A stretch of 61,897 bases of DNA, taken from assembly GCA_016288815.1 (NCBI GenBank), contig JAEELF010000023.1:1-61897 (forward strand), given 5' to 3'. The stretch is from Ruminococcus sp. (GTDB lineage Bacteria > Bacillota > Clostridia > Oscillospirales > Ruminococcaceae). A model generated the notes under the pieces. It was not told the origin of the DNA. It ran no database searches and saw only the letters and a list, made by a program, of their open reading frames with translations. The translations under genes and the position numbers were made by a program. This document shows, piece by piece, positions 6,732-15,502 of the stretch; position 1 is the stretch's first letter; every line of letters starts with the position of its first letter.

Positions 6732-9700
6732 GCTTGTGTACCTCCGTTTTCTTTTTTATCGTCGTTTGCGGGAGATTTGTCTTCCGCGGGCTTATCGGTG
6801 TTATGCTTTTCCTTCTCGTCGAACTTCTTCCTGATGTTGTCGATGTCCTCGGTCGTACCGCCGCCGACGTCGTCAGGAGCGCGGAACTCGCCCTTGTCTA
6901 CGAGCCGCAAGAATGCGTCTACGACGTCTCCCTGGAGCTGAGTGCCGGAGACCTCCTTAAGTATCGAAACGACCTTGTCGAAGTTCATTCGCTTGCGGTA
7001 CGGACGGTCTGAGTACATCGCGTCAAAGGTGTCCGCGACTGCGATTATCTGCGCTACGCGCGGTATCTCGTCGCCGTTGAGTCCCTTGGGATAGCCCTTT
7101 CCGTCGGGACGCTCGTGGTGGGAGCCTGCTCCTATCGAGAGCTCGGGCATGATGCTGATGTCCTTCAGCGCATTATATCCGAGGGCGGAGTGCGACTTGA
7201 TGATGTTGAACTCCGTGTCGGTCAGCTTGCCGGGCTTGTTGAGCACCTCCGGTGGAATGCCTATCTTGCCGATATCGTGCAGGAGCGCAATGTTGTAGTA
7301 CTTCTCGACTGTCTCCTCATCGTAGCCGAGCTCGCGGGTCAGCATACAGGTGTACTCCGCGACGCGGGTGGAGTGGCCGTTCGTGTATTTGTCCTTCATA
7401 TCTATCGTTTTCGCGAATGCTTCAACGATCTCGCGGATGAGCAATTTCTGCTCTTCCTCTTTTTTCTTGAACTTGCGCATCCTGTAGCGTATGTACAGAA
7501 GTGCGAGCAGCGCTATGAACAATCCCGCCATGACGAATCTCATCAGCTTGAACCAGAGCTTTTCGTGCATTGCCTTTTCCTTGATGATACGGACGTTCAT
7601 TATCTTGTCGCCGTGCTCCATGGGGTCCTTTATTTCCATGACGAAGGTGTAGGTGCCGCCGGCAAGGTTGGTGTAGTCAACTGCGGTGAGGTCGCTGCGC
7701 TTAACAGTGGTGGAGCTGTGGTCGAAGCCGTCGAGGTAGTAGGTCACCTGCGGGTTGATGAGGGAGTAGTTGAAGACGAAGCTGTGGATAGTCAGCTTCT
7801 TCGTGGACGAGGGAATGTGGAAATCTCCGCTGCTGTCGGGGAAGACGTACTTTCCGTCAGCCTGTATGTAGGGCACTGCCATGCGCACCTCGGAGATGTT
7901 CTCGAAGGTAGTTTCGATGTTGACCTTCGCAACGCCTGTAGTTCCTGCGATATAGAGGTCGCCGTTATCGGTGAGCTCGCTGTAGGAGTTGGACGTCGCT
8001 ATACAGGGCAGACCATTGTCTCTGCCGTAGAACACGGGCTCAAAGCTCTCGCCGCTCGTGAGGTCGTCCACCGTGGAGACGTAGATGCCGCTGCTGCCAA
8101 GTATCCAGACCTCGCCGGCGCTGTTCTCGTACATATCGAAGTTGTTCGAATACGGGAAGTCGTGAACAGTCGTGACGTTGTAGCTCTCGTCCATGTACGC
8201 GATCGAATTGCTCATGACTATCCAGTAGATGTCCTTGACAGTCGAGCGCTTCAGGCGCATTACAACGTCGGACTGGAGACCGTTGTCCGTGCCGATGTGG
8301 GAGACCTTGTGACCGCTGATGATGTAAATCCCGTCACCGTCCGTGCCGAGAATGATATCTCCGTTCGGGGCGTCGATAACTGTGAGTATCTCTGTGTTGC
8401 TTATGCCGGTGCTCTCGTCGTAGATCTCAGTTACCTTGCCGTCCTTTATTATAACAAGTCCGCCTGTACAGGCTACGAGAAGGGTTCCGTCGCTGCGCTC
8501 GTAGACTGTTCTGACACGCTCTGAGGGCAGTCCCTCGTCTGTGCCGTATGCCACGACGCTGAGTCCGTCGTAGCAGATGAGCGGATTGCTGCCAAAGGAC
8601 GATATCCATATCCTGTCCTGACTGTCGCGGATCAACGAGCGTATCTTGCTGCCGCTCAGGAGCTGGATAAGGTCGTCCGAGCCGAGATCAACTCCGGACG
8701 CAGTCTTCGCTGTCGTGAGCGGGAGAGACGCTATCTTGCCGTACTTTCCGAGGACTGTGAGTCCGTTGTTCTTCGTGCCGACGAAGAGCTGATCCTTGTA
8801 CAGGCAGGTCGAATTCACGACCGTTTCTGAAAGCTGGTAGTATTCAAAGATGTCAGTGAACTGGTTAGGGACTATCTTCATTACGCCCTGCTTCGATGAG
8901 GCAAACCAAAGATTTCCCTGATAATCTATCATTATCTGCTCGATAGAACTGTCCATGGGGACGCCGTTGACCTTCTCGAATTTGCCGTCAGTGAGCGAGG
9001 CTATGCCGTTGTCGGAGCAGATCCATATCGAGCCGTGGAAGAATGCGAGGTTCGTGATATATTCAAGCGGCGAAACGTCGTACTCGGTAACGTCCTTGAG
9101 TCCGTTGTCGAGCTTGCCGTGGTAGACCTCCGAGTCCTTCGTGCCGATGTAAATGTAGCCGGGGTTTTCGGGGTCGGGCATCATGGTGTGTATGCTGCCG
9201 ATGTTCATTTTGTTACCGTCGTAAAAGCCCGTGAGCTTCCTGTTCTTCATCGTGAAGATAGCTCCGTTCATGGTGACGCCGTACACCAAGCCGTCCTGGT
9301 CGCAGCGGAGGTCTCTGATGTACTCCTCGTTGATCTGCGGCTCGTCGATGTTTATCATGTTCATTTCCTCGTCGATACACACCATGCCGTGAGTGGTCGC
9401 GACGTAGATGTCGCCCTTGGTATCCTCGACGATATCGCGTATGGACAGCGATTTCAAGCCATCTGTCTTGTTGTAGCCCCGGTATTCGTTTTGCTCGCGG
9501 ACAAAGACTCCGCCGTCGTTCGTGCCGATCCAGAGTCTGTCCTTGCTGTCAACGTAGAGACTTACAACAGATGCGATGCCTGTTGTCGAGTCGATGCGCT
9601 CGAAGGTGTTGCCGTCATAGCGGATAAGTCCGCCGTAGCTGCCTATCCAGATGAAGCCCTCCGAGGTCTTCGCTATCGCGTTCGCCTCGGACGTGGGCAG

Positions 9701-9907
9701 ACCGTTGTCGCTGTTGTAGAGCACAGCGGAGTAGCCCTCCTTAGCGCCTGTCGTATCGACGGATATCTCGACTTCCTCTTCCTCTGCCGTATCTGCGCTG
9801 ACTGTCATTCCCGCGGAAGCTGCCGCGAGCATCATCATTACGGCGAGCAGCAGGCATAATGCCGCCCTGAATCGCCCTGCACGGATACTACAGATACCAG
9901 TTTTCAT
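6728..9907 (-). CDS. Membrane receptor with Reg_prop beta-propeller, Y_Y_Y and HD-GYP domains
   Basis: A 1,059-residue predicted extracytoplasmic sensor fused to a cyclic-di-GMP phosphodiesterase. Order: signal peptide (about 1-38), a long series of two-component-regulator-propeller repeats (about 55-700, e.g. GFIWIGSYGGLIRYDG, DRLWIGTNDGG), a Y_Y_Y Ig-like domain (about 715-790), one membrane helix (about 800-820), then HD-GYP. The HD (LLHDIGKIGIPPEVL) and the HHERPDGKGYPKGL signature are intact, so hydrolysis of c-di-GMP is expected. This propeller normally sits on hybrid histidine kinases that sense glycans in Bacteroidetes; coupling to HD-GYP is less familiar. AAGGAGGGG precedes the ATG. 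It is the first gene of an operon with the coiled-coil and 20-residue peptide genes. Confidence 0.93.
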   Translation of the reverse strand: MKTGICSIRAGRFRAALCLLLAVMMMLAAASAGMTVSADTAEEEEVEISVDTTGAKEGYSAVLYNSDNGLPTSEANAIAKTSEGFIWIGSYGGLIRYDGNTFERIDSTTGIASVVSLYVDSKDRLWIGTNDGGVFVREQNEYRGYNKTDGLKSLSIRDIVEDTKGDIYVATTHGMVCIDEEMNMINIDEPQINEEYIRDLRCDQDGLVYGVTMNGAIFTMKNRKLTGFYDGNKMNIGSIHTMMPDPENPGYIYIGTKDSEVYHGKLDNGLKDVTEYDVSPLEYITNLAFFHGSIWICSDNGIASLTDGKFEKVNGVPMDSSIEQIMIDYQGNLWFASSKQGVMKIVPNQFTDIFEYYQLSETVVNSTCLYKDQLFVGTKNNGLTVLGKYGKIASLPLTTAKTASGVDLGSDDLIQLLSGSKIRSLIRDSQDRIWISSFGSNPLICYDGLSVVAYGTDEGLPSERVRTVYERSDGTLLVACTGGLVIIKDGKVTEIYDESTGISNTEILTVIDAPNGDIILGTDGDGIYIISGHKVSHIGTDNGLQSDVVMRLKRSTVKDIYWIVMSNSIAYMDESYNVTTVHDFPYSNNFDMYENSAGEVWILGSSGIYVSTVDDLTSGESFEPVFYGRDNGLPCIATSNSYSELTDNGDLYIAGTTGVAKVNIETTFENISEVRMAVPYIQADGKYVFPDSSGDFHIPSSTKKLTIHSFVFNYSLINPQVTYYLDGFDHSSTTVKRSDLTAVDYTNLAGGTYTFVMEIKDPMEHGDKIMNVRIIKEKAMHEKLWFKLMRFVMAGLFIALLALLYIRYRMRKFKKKEEEQKLLIREIVEAFAKTIDMKDKYTNGHSTRVAEYTCMLTRELGYDEETVEKYYNIALLHDIGKIGIPPEVLNKPGKLTDTEFNIIKSHSALGYNALKDISIMPELSIGAGSHHERPDGKGYPKGLNGDEIPRVAQIIAVADTFDAMYSDRPYRKRMNFDKVVSILKEVSGTQLQGDVVDAFLRLVDKGEFRAPDDVGGGTTEDIDNIRKKFDEKEKHNTDKPAEDKSPANDDKKENGGTQA

Positions 9908-9942
9908 TACTGATCCCCTCCTTGACTGTCTATACTATATCC

Positions 9943-9971
9943 ATTTTACCACTTTTCACACAAAAATGCAA
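9943..9971 (-). promoter_or_regulatory. Probable SigA promoter of the HD-GYP operon
   Basis: Minus strand TTGCAT (9966-9971), 17 nt, TAAAAT (9943-9948). An alternative TATAGT lies slightly downstream. Confidence 0.6.
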
Positions 9972-9997
9972 TGATTACAAATCACAATAGGAGAAGA

Positions 9998-10018
9998 ACG
10001 TCCCGCGGGGCAGGACGT
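9998..10018 (-). terminator. Weak terminator-like hairpin after the GGDEF-EAL gene
   Basis: A 6-bp stem ACGTCC/GGACGT with a GC-rich loop has the minus-strand tail TCTTCTCC. It is placed correctly but its U-run is poor. Confidence 0.45.
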
Positions 10019-10036
10019 CCTTGACATTATGAAAAA

Positions 10037-12313
10037 CTATTTGAGGTATATCTTTTCAAAATCCTCTACCGGGACAGGCTTGGAGAAATAGTAGCCCTGG
10101 AAGAGCTTGCAGTGCATCTCCGCGAGCATTTTGTACTGTTCCGGAGTCTCCACGCCCTCTGTCAGCGACGCTATGCCGAGGTCGCTGGAAAGATTGAGGA
10201 TATTCCGCAGGATAGTCTGCGCCTTAGTGCCGTTCTCGGAGCGGCCGAGGAATTTCATGTCTATCTTCAGCACGTCCACGGGCATATCCTTCAGAAGGTT
10301 CAGCGACGAATAGCCGCTGCCGAAGTCGTCCATCTCGACGATGAAGCCCCTCTCGCGGAACCTGTTAAGTATCTCCACGCGGTCATCGGAGTCGTTCATC
10401 ATGACAGTCTCGGTTATCTCTATCCTCAGACGTGAGGGTGCCACACCGTACTGTGTGGTGAGCGAGCTTATCTCCTCGACTACGTCCATAAAGTAGAAGT
10501 CCTTGGGGGAGATGTTCACGGAGATGAAGAGCTCGGGACGGGTCTTTTCCCAGCGGGAAAGTATCTCGCAGGAGCAGCGCCACATATGCTTATCGACCTC
10601 GACTATCATGCCGTTTTTCTCGAACACGGGTATGAACAGTCCCGGTGACAGGAAGCCGTCGGTCGGGTGTACCCACCTCGCCAATGCCTCCGCGCCCACT
10701 ATCCCGCCGCCGCTGTCTACTATCGGCTGGAGATACGGGCGGAGCTGCATGGTGGAGATAGCCTCACTGAGCTGCGAGGTGATATGCTGATCCCAGAGGA
10801 CCTTATCGCGTATCTTGTCGTCGTAGTACGCGATGTGGGTCTTGTATTCGTCCTTTATCGTGGAAAGCGCGAGGTGGGCTCTGTCGAACATCACGGAGAC
10901 CTCGAGGTCCCTGTCGGGGATACGGTAAACGCCGAGGTGTATGAGGATATGGTACTCTACCGAGCCGTCGGAGACCACGAACTTCGTGAGATCCTCCTCG
11001 ATCTGCTCGTGGTCGAACTCTTCGACAGGGACGAGCATACCGAAGGTGTCGCCGGCAAGGCGTCCGTACATACACTTTTTCGAGAGATCCCTGCTTATCC
11101 ACTCAGCTATGCACTGGAGGGCGTAATCTCCGAACTTGCTGCTGAAAATGTCATTCACTATCTTGAAGTTCTTTACGTCCACGAAGATCACGTTGTACTC
11201 GGTATCCGCGTTGGTGTGGATTGCCTCTGCGATACGCTTATAGAGGTATTCGCGGGTATACAGACCGGTGAGCTTGTCGTGGGTCGCGGAGTATATCTCG
11301 CGCTGGAGGCTCAGCTGCTCATCGGTGACGTCGCGGACGCTCAGGAATGAGCCTGCGGGACGGTTGCAATCGTCAGTGACGAAATGATTGTCGAGGATAT
11401 AGTACTTTCTCTCGTCATTCTCGCCAAGGATACGGCGGGAGTTCCATGCGTCGGTCCTGCGGTAGCTGCTGCCGAACATCTCCGCAAGCTTTACGGGAGC
11501 GTCGTCGAAACTGGTGCCGTCTATGCCTGTGAGCTCGATACCGGGCGCGTTCGCCCAGATGCACTTGTCGTTGACATCGAAGAAGAACATCGCGTCGGGC
11601 ATCTCCGAGGCGATATTCGCGAGGAGACGGTCAAGCAGCTTCATCGGGCGGTAGTACAGCGAAAAATAGAAGATGAGGAGTCCCGTGAGCGCCATGGCGA
11701 GCATTGAGCGGTCAACGGGCATACGGGAGAAGATATATGAGGTCTGCCATACCGTGGAGACGAGCAGTGAGGCAAGTATCACCCAGTATTTCTCGGAGTA
11801 GACACGCGTCGTGCGAAGTGATCTGAATATGAAGATGATTATTACTGCGGCAAGACAGACGTAGTCGAGGAGACGGTGCATGGTCTGTCCGAAAAAAGGC
11901 ACGAGGCGGTAATAGGGGTGACCCTCAACGAATATGGGCTCGATGTCAAATGCCTGGCTGAAAAACGGATTGAAGGCATATTGCAGGATATCAAGTACAA
12001 ATACCGCATTTACTGCGTTCCTGCCGCGGCGGTCTGTCCAGACTATGGAGCAGTATTCGAGAGTGAAGCGCAGGAGAGACAGTATCACGAGATCCATTCC
12101 GATGAAGTAGAAGTAGTAGCCGACCTTCGCGACCGTAGGAGTGTATGAGCCGATAATGAGGATGTGGCCGAAGAGAGGCGGCATGAGAGCACTGAGGAAC
12201 AGCGCGAGCGACTTGCCTATAGGCTTGCGCGAGCGCGCAGCAATGACAGCGCACACTCCGAGTGCAAGAAACACCACTATGTAAAGAACTGTGAATCTGT
12301 CTCTGATACTCAA
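10037..12313 (-). CDS. 7TM-PAS-GGDEF(degenerate)-EAL cyclic-di-GMP phosphodiesterase
   Basis: A membrane protein of about 758 residues. An N-terminal seven-helix region of the histidine-kinase 7TM type (about 1-225) is followed by PAS (about 235-340), GGDEF (about 345-500) and EAL (about 510-758). The GGDEF signature reads AGDTF, so cyclase activity is unlikely. The EAL domain keeps every catalytic element: EAL in GAEALARW, NISP, EITET, DDFGSGYSSLNLL, KIDMKF, TEGVET and QGYYFSKP. It therefore should hydrolyse c-di-GMP to pGpG. The TTG at 12313 is preferred because GAGGTGA lies 5 nt upstream; an in-frame GTG at 12322 would sit inside that ribosome site. It is transcribed alone, divergently from the EAL gene at 12672. 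Confidence 0.93.
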   Translation of the reverse strand: MSIRDRFTVLYIVVFLALGVCAVIAARSRKPIGKSLALFLSALMPPLFGHILIIGSYTPTVAKVGYYFYFIGMDLVILSLLRFTLEYCSIVWTDRRGRNAVNAVFVLDILQYAFNPFFSQAFDIEPIFVEGHPYYRLVPFFGQTMHRLLDYVCLAAVIIIFIFRSLRTTRVYSEKYWVILASLLVSTVWQTSYIFSRMPVDRSMLAMALTGLLIFYFSLYYRPMKLLDRLLANIASEMPDAMFFFDVNDKCIWANAPGIELTGIDGTSFDDAPVKLAEMFGSSYRRTDAWNSRRILGENDERKYYILDNHFVTDDCNRPAGSFLSVRDVTDEQLSLQREIYSATHDKLTGLYTREYLYKRIAEAIHTNADTEYNVIFVDVKNFKIVNDIFSSKFGDYALQCIAEWISRDLSKKCMYGRLAGDTFGMLVPVEEFDHEQIEEDLTKFVVSDGSVEYHILIHLGVYRIPDRDLEVSVMFDRAHLALSTIKDEYKTHIAYYDDKIRDKVLWDQHITSQLSEAISTMQLRPYLQPIVDSGGGIVGAEALARWVHPTDGFLSPGLFIPVFEKNGMIVEVDKHMWRCSCEILSRWEKTRPELFISVNISPKDFYFMDVVEEISSLTTQYGVAPSRLRIEITETVMMNDSDDRVEILNRFRERGFIVEMDDFGSGYSSLNLLKDMPVDVLKIDMKFLGRSENGTKAQTILRNILNLSSDLGIASLTEGVETPEQYKMLAEMHCKLFQGYYFSKPVPVEDFEKIYLK

Positions 12314-12388
12314 TCGTCTCACCTCGCTTCCGGCAGGGGATCATTTCCCGGAATACCGGGCTCAGCCCGGCAATACCTTTCCTATTAG

Positions 12389-12417
12389 ATTATATCACTA
12401 ATTTGTGAATATTTCAA
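12389..12417 (-). promoter_or_regulatory. SigA promoter of the 7TM-GGDEF-EAL gene
   Basis: Minus strand TTGAAA (12412-12417), 17 nt, TATAAT (12389-12394). It lies in the 358-nt divergent gap 12314-12671, which otherwise holds only the opposing promoter and AT-rich sequence. Confidence 0.85.
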
Positions 12418-12608
12418 CAATAGTCTTTCTTTTTTTATTTTACTATCCAACAAATTTTATATCCCGGTTTTGTACAAAATGACAGACAAATATGAGCAAC
12501 CGAGTTCATAATACTATGATTTTGAGCCATTTTACATTGTGCAATCTGCGATACAGCGTTGATCTGACAGTATGCCGTTCCTAACATAAAAAGTTTACAA
12601 GTTTTTAC

Positions 12609-12637
12609 TTGCTTTATCCGGGAGTGTGTGCTATAAT
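12609..12637 (+). promoter_or_regulatory. SigA promoter of the membrane EAL gene
   Basis: TTGCTT (12609-12614), 17 nt, TATAAT (12632-12637), about 30 nt before the ATG at 12672. Confidence 0.75.
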
Positions 12638-12671
12638 ATCTATAACTTTCTAAGTATCGGGAGGATCTTTT

Positions 12672-14603
12672 ATGGTTCCTGAGTATTATCATATCGCCCT
12701 TTATGCGTCTGCTATACTCATCCTGGTGACGGTCCTGTTCTTTACGTTTCTCCAGCAGCGTACTGCAAAGACGCACAATAAAATGTTCATCATGACCACG
12801 ATCGTGCTCCTGCTGAATGCACTGACTGAGTTCGTATATGAGCTCGCGCTGCCTCACAGGTTCGATTCGGATACGGTCTTTACGCTCATAAAACTGTCTC
12901 AGTATCTTTATTTCATGCTGCACGCGCTCCTCTGCCCGTGTGTCGCTATCTACGTAAACCTCGTGACCGGTGCGTATTTGCGCTTCAACCGAAAAAAGCG
13001 CATTATATACATGATACCCTTCGTCATCACCGAGTTATGCATTCTCCTGAACCCGCTCAACGGGAAGTTCTTCTACTTCAACGAGAACAGGAGCTTCGTC
13101 CGCGGAGACCTTGAAATACTTCTTTATCTCTCGGGAGCGCTGTATCTTTCGATATGCTTCTTCCTGTTCATTCACACATGGCGTGCTGTTGTCTTGAAGC
13201 GGCGCGTGGCTATCATCTACTTTTTCACAGTAACGCTCGGCGGTATACTGATACAGTACTTTGACATCAACACCAAGTCCGAACTGTTCGCTGAGGCTGT
13301 GGGTCTGCTCGGCATCATGATGGCTGTCGAGAGCGAGGACGACCGTATAGACGTCGATACCGGTATCTACAACCGGCGCGCTCTGCAGCTCGATCTCAAT
13401 AACTACATCATCAACAAACGTGACCTCTGGCTGGTCTGCATAAAGATAACCAATGCCGACATAATCCCCCGTGTTACAGGCTCCGAGAACGTCGATATCC
13501 TCTCGACACTCATGAGCGAATACCTCCAGACCAAGGTCTCGAGGACATATATCTACAACATGAACCCGCAGACATTCATGCTCACGCTTCCTGACAGGAA
13601 CATCGAGCAGGTCAAGAGTCTCGCCGGCGATATCCTCGCGAGATTCGAGCTCCCGTGGACTATCAATGACAATGAATATATGCTCAAGGCTGTGATAATG
13701 TTCGCGGACGTGCCCAAGCGTATCCCCTCCTCTGCCGACGCTTTCTACATGGCGGACAGCCCTGTCCCCGAGAGCAACGACAAGAAGATACTCTACGGCA
13801 GCGACCTCAACTACCTCCTGCGCCGATCCGCGATACAGAACGCAATCGTGAACGGTCTCAAAAAGGACAGCTTCGAGGTCTTCTACCAGCCGACATTCAA
13901 TCTCTCCGACGGCTCCCTGCACGGCGCTGAGGCTCTCCTGAGACTCGACGACCCGACTATCGGCAAGATACCCCCCTATGAGTTTATCCCGATATCCGAG
14001 CAGATGGGGCTCGTCGATGTGCTCGACACGTTCGTGCTCGGTGAGGTCTGCAAGCTGCTGAGCAATGAGCTGAAAGATGATGACTCCGTCGAGGCGATAA
14101 ACGTCAACCTCTCCGTTTTGCAGTGCATGAAGCCGGGCTTCGTAGAGAGCATAAATCAGGAGGCGGACAGGTACGGTATCGACCGCAGACGCATAAACTT
14201 CGAGATCACTGAGTCCGTCGCTGCCAGCGACTACGATCAGCTCGCTAAGATCGTCACAGAGCTGAAGAATTCAGGGTTCCGGTTCTCGCTCGACGACTAC
14301 GGCACCGGCTACTCCAACATTATGTCGGTATTCTCGATGGATCTCGATATCATCAAGATCGACAAGAGTATCCTCTGGAGCGCTATGGAAAACAAGCTCG
14401 GACGCATACTCCTCGAAAATACCGTGAATATGGTGCGTGAAATGGGAAGAAAGATACTCGTTGAGGGTATCGAGACCAAGGAACAGCTCGAGCTGCTGCG
14501 TGAGGTCGGGGTGGATTACCTGCAGGGCTTCTATTTCTCGAAGCCGCTCCCCAAGGATGAATTCCTCGCGTTCATATCTGAACACAGCAAAGTTAAGGCA
14601 TGA
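12672..14603 (+). CDS. Membrane GGDEF(degenerate)-EAL cyclic-di-GMP phosphodiesterase
   Basis: A 643-residue protein. About seven hydrophobic helices span residues 5-220 (e.g. YASAILILVTVLFFTF), followed by a GGDEF-fold domain (about 230-375) in which the signature is lost (MNPQTFML at the GGDEF position), then EAL (about 385-640). Catalytic EAL residues are present: GAEALLRL, VNLS, FEITES, LDDYGTGYSN, IKIDKS, VEGIET, QGFYFSKP. It should be a c-di-GMP phosphodiesterase reporting on a membrane or small-molecule signal. The ATG follows GGGAGG by 7 nt. It shares architecture with the divergent gene at 10037 but is clearly a different sequence, so a recent tandem copy is unlikely. Confidence 0.92.
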   Translation: MVPEYYHIALYASAILILVTVLFFTFLQQRTAKTHNKMFIMTTIVLLLNALTEFVYELALPHRFDSDTVFTLIKLSQYLYFMLHALLCPCVAIYVNLVTGAYLRFNRKKRIIYMIPFVITELCILLNPLNGKFFYFNENRSFVRGDLEILLYLSGALYLSICFFLFIHTWRAVVLKRRVAIIYFFTVTLGGILIQYFDINTKSELFAEAVGLLGIMMAVESEDDRIDVDTGIYNRRALQLDLNNYIINKRDLWLVCIKITNADIIPRVTGSENVDILSTLMSEYLQTKVSRTYIYNMNPQTFMLTLPDRNIEQVKSLAGDILARFELPWTINDNEYMLKAVIMFADVPKRIPSSADAFYMADSPVPESNDKKILYGSDLNYLLRRSAIQNAIVNGLKKDSFEVFYQPTFNLSDGSLHGAEALLRLDDPTIGKIPPYEFIPISEQMGLVDVLDTFVLGEVCKLLSNELKDDDSVEAINVNLSVLQCMKPGFVESINQEADRYGIDRRRINFEITESVAASDYDQLAKIVTELKNSGFRFSLDDYGTGYSNIMSVFSMDLDIIKIDKSILWSAMENKLGRILLENTVNMVREMGRKILVEGIETKEQLELLREVGVDYLQGFYFSKPLPKDEFLAFISEHSKVKA

Positions 14604-14607
14604 AAAT

Positions 14608-14642
14608 ACCCGGAAGCGGTCAGATCCGCTTCCGGGTCATTT
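14608..14642. terminator. Bidirectional terminator
   Basis: A perfect 12-bp stem ACCCGGAAGCGG/CCGCTTCCGGGT (14608-14619, 14626-14637) is followed by CATTTTT on the plus strand. It ends both convergent genes. Confidence 0.9.
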
Positions 14643-15374
14643 TTATACCATTCCAAGCCATTTATCATACATTCCCGGGACGAGCGACGTCGCGAGTATC
14701 ATCGACGCAGTCGCGAGGTCGAGCAGTGCGTGAGAGAGCATTATCGGGAAGGGATCGCGTTTTTTGCGGTAATGCAGGCAGAATATCACTGTCAGCGGGA
14801 GGAATGAGATGAATCTGTACAGCATATATCTCCCGTCAAACAGCGTCGGAATAAAACAGTGCTGGAGCGCGTAGAAAAAAGCCGGTACAGCCACAGCGGC
14901 GTACTTGTTTGAGATGTTGTTCACGCCGCAGCCAAGGTATAATCCGTCCTCCGCGAACGGAACAGTCGCGGGGAGAAGTATGAGGTTCAGTACGGCGAGC
15001 ACTGCGGGAATAGGCGAGATTATCTTCACTGAGATCGCAGGCATGATCTTTCCGTAGCAAAGAAGTCCCGCGAGGTACATTCCTGACATTCCTAACGCGA
15101 AAAAGCCAAGTACAAGGAGGGCGGTCTTTCTGACTGTTCCCCTGCCCTTTTCGTAGTTTATGAGCTTGCTGTAGCTGAGTCCTGCGCGCTTTGCAAGCAG
15201 TATCAGCAGCAGGATAGTGAGTATGTTCACGGCCGTCGCGACTATCGACCACCAGTTCACGATACCGGTGAGCTCACGGTCGGTCACTGCCGCTCCTGCG
15301 AGGAATATCAGCAGGAACATGATACTGCGCACAGGCAGAAAATATGCTAAATATGACGTCTTTTTCTCTGTCAC
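14643..15374 (-). CDS. CPBP (CAAX/bacteriocin-processing-like) membrane protein, degenerate
   Basis: A 243-residue protein with about seven to eight membrane helices. Late motifs resemble the CPBP glutamic intramembrane protease family: PFAEDGLYLGCG at the position of EExxxR, FYALQHCF for the F-x-x-x-H motif and SHALLDLATA for the last H-x-x-x-D/N motif. The first motif lacks the second Glu and the Arg, so proteolytic activity is doubtful. The start is GTG at 15374, with GGAGATGAGATG upstream. It has its own consensus promoter. Role unknown; in other Firmicutes such proteins modify or process small peptides. Confidence 0.7.
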   Translation of the reverse strand: MTEKKTSYLAYFLPVRSIMFLLIFLAGAAVTDRELTGIVNWWSIVATAVNILTILLLILLAKRAGLSYSKLINYEKGRGTVRKTALLVLGFFALGMSGMYLAGLLCYGKIMPAISVKIISPIPAVLAVLNLILLPATVPFAEDGLYLGCGVNNISNKYAAVAVPAFFYALQHCFIPTLFDGRYMLYRFISFLPLTVIFCLHYRKKRDPFPIMLSHALLDLATASMILATSLVPGMYDKWLGMV

Positions 15375-15405
15375 TACATCTCATCTCCGTTCATCGAATA
15401 ACACC

Positions 15406-15434
15406 ATTATACACACTCCGGGGAGATTTGTCAA
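15406..15434 (-). promoter_or_regulatory. Consensus SigA promoter of the CPBP-like gene
   Basis: Minus strand TTGACA (15429-15434), 17 nt, TATAAT (15406-15411). Confidence 0.9.
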
Positions 15435-15445
15435 TAAAAATAGAA

Positions 15446-15471
15446 CCGCCGCAGTTGGTGCGCTGCGGCGG
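15446..15471 (-). terminator. Terminator of the dockerin esterase gene
   Basis: A 9-bp stem CCGCCGCAG/CTGCGGCGG (15446-15454, 15463-15471) has a minus-strand TTCTATTTTT tail, 30 nt past the stop. It lies just upstream of the promoter for the next minus-strand gene. Confidence 0.88.
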
Positions 15472-15502
15472 GATCTATATATGGGGTAAAAATGGAGGGT
15501 AC

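Noticed and set aside
7115..8524. 469-codon plus-strand frame opposite the HD-GYP gene
   Set aside because: Antisense shadow of a clearly real gene with intact motifs; low-complexity composition.
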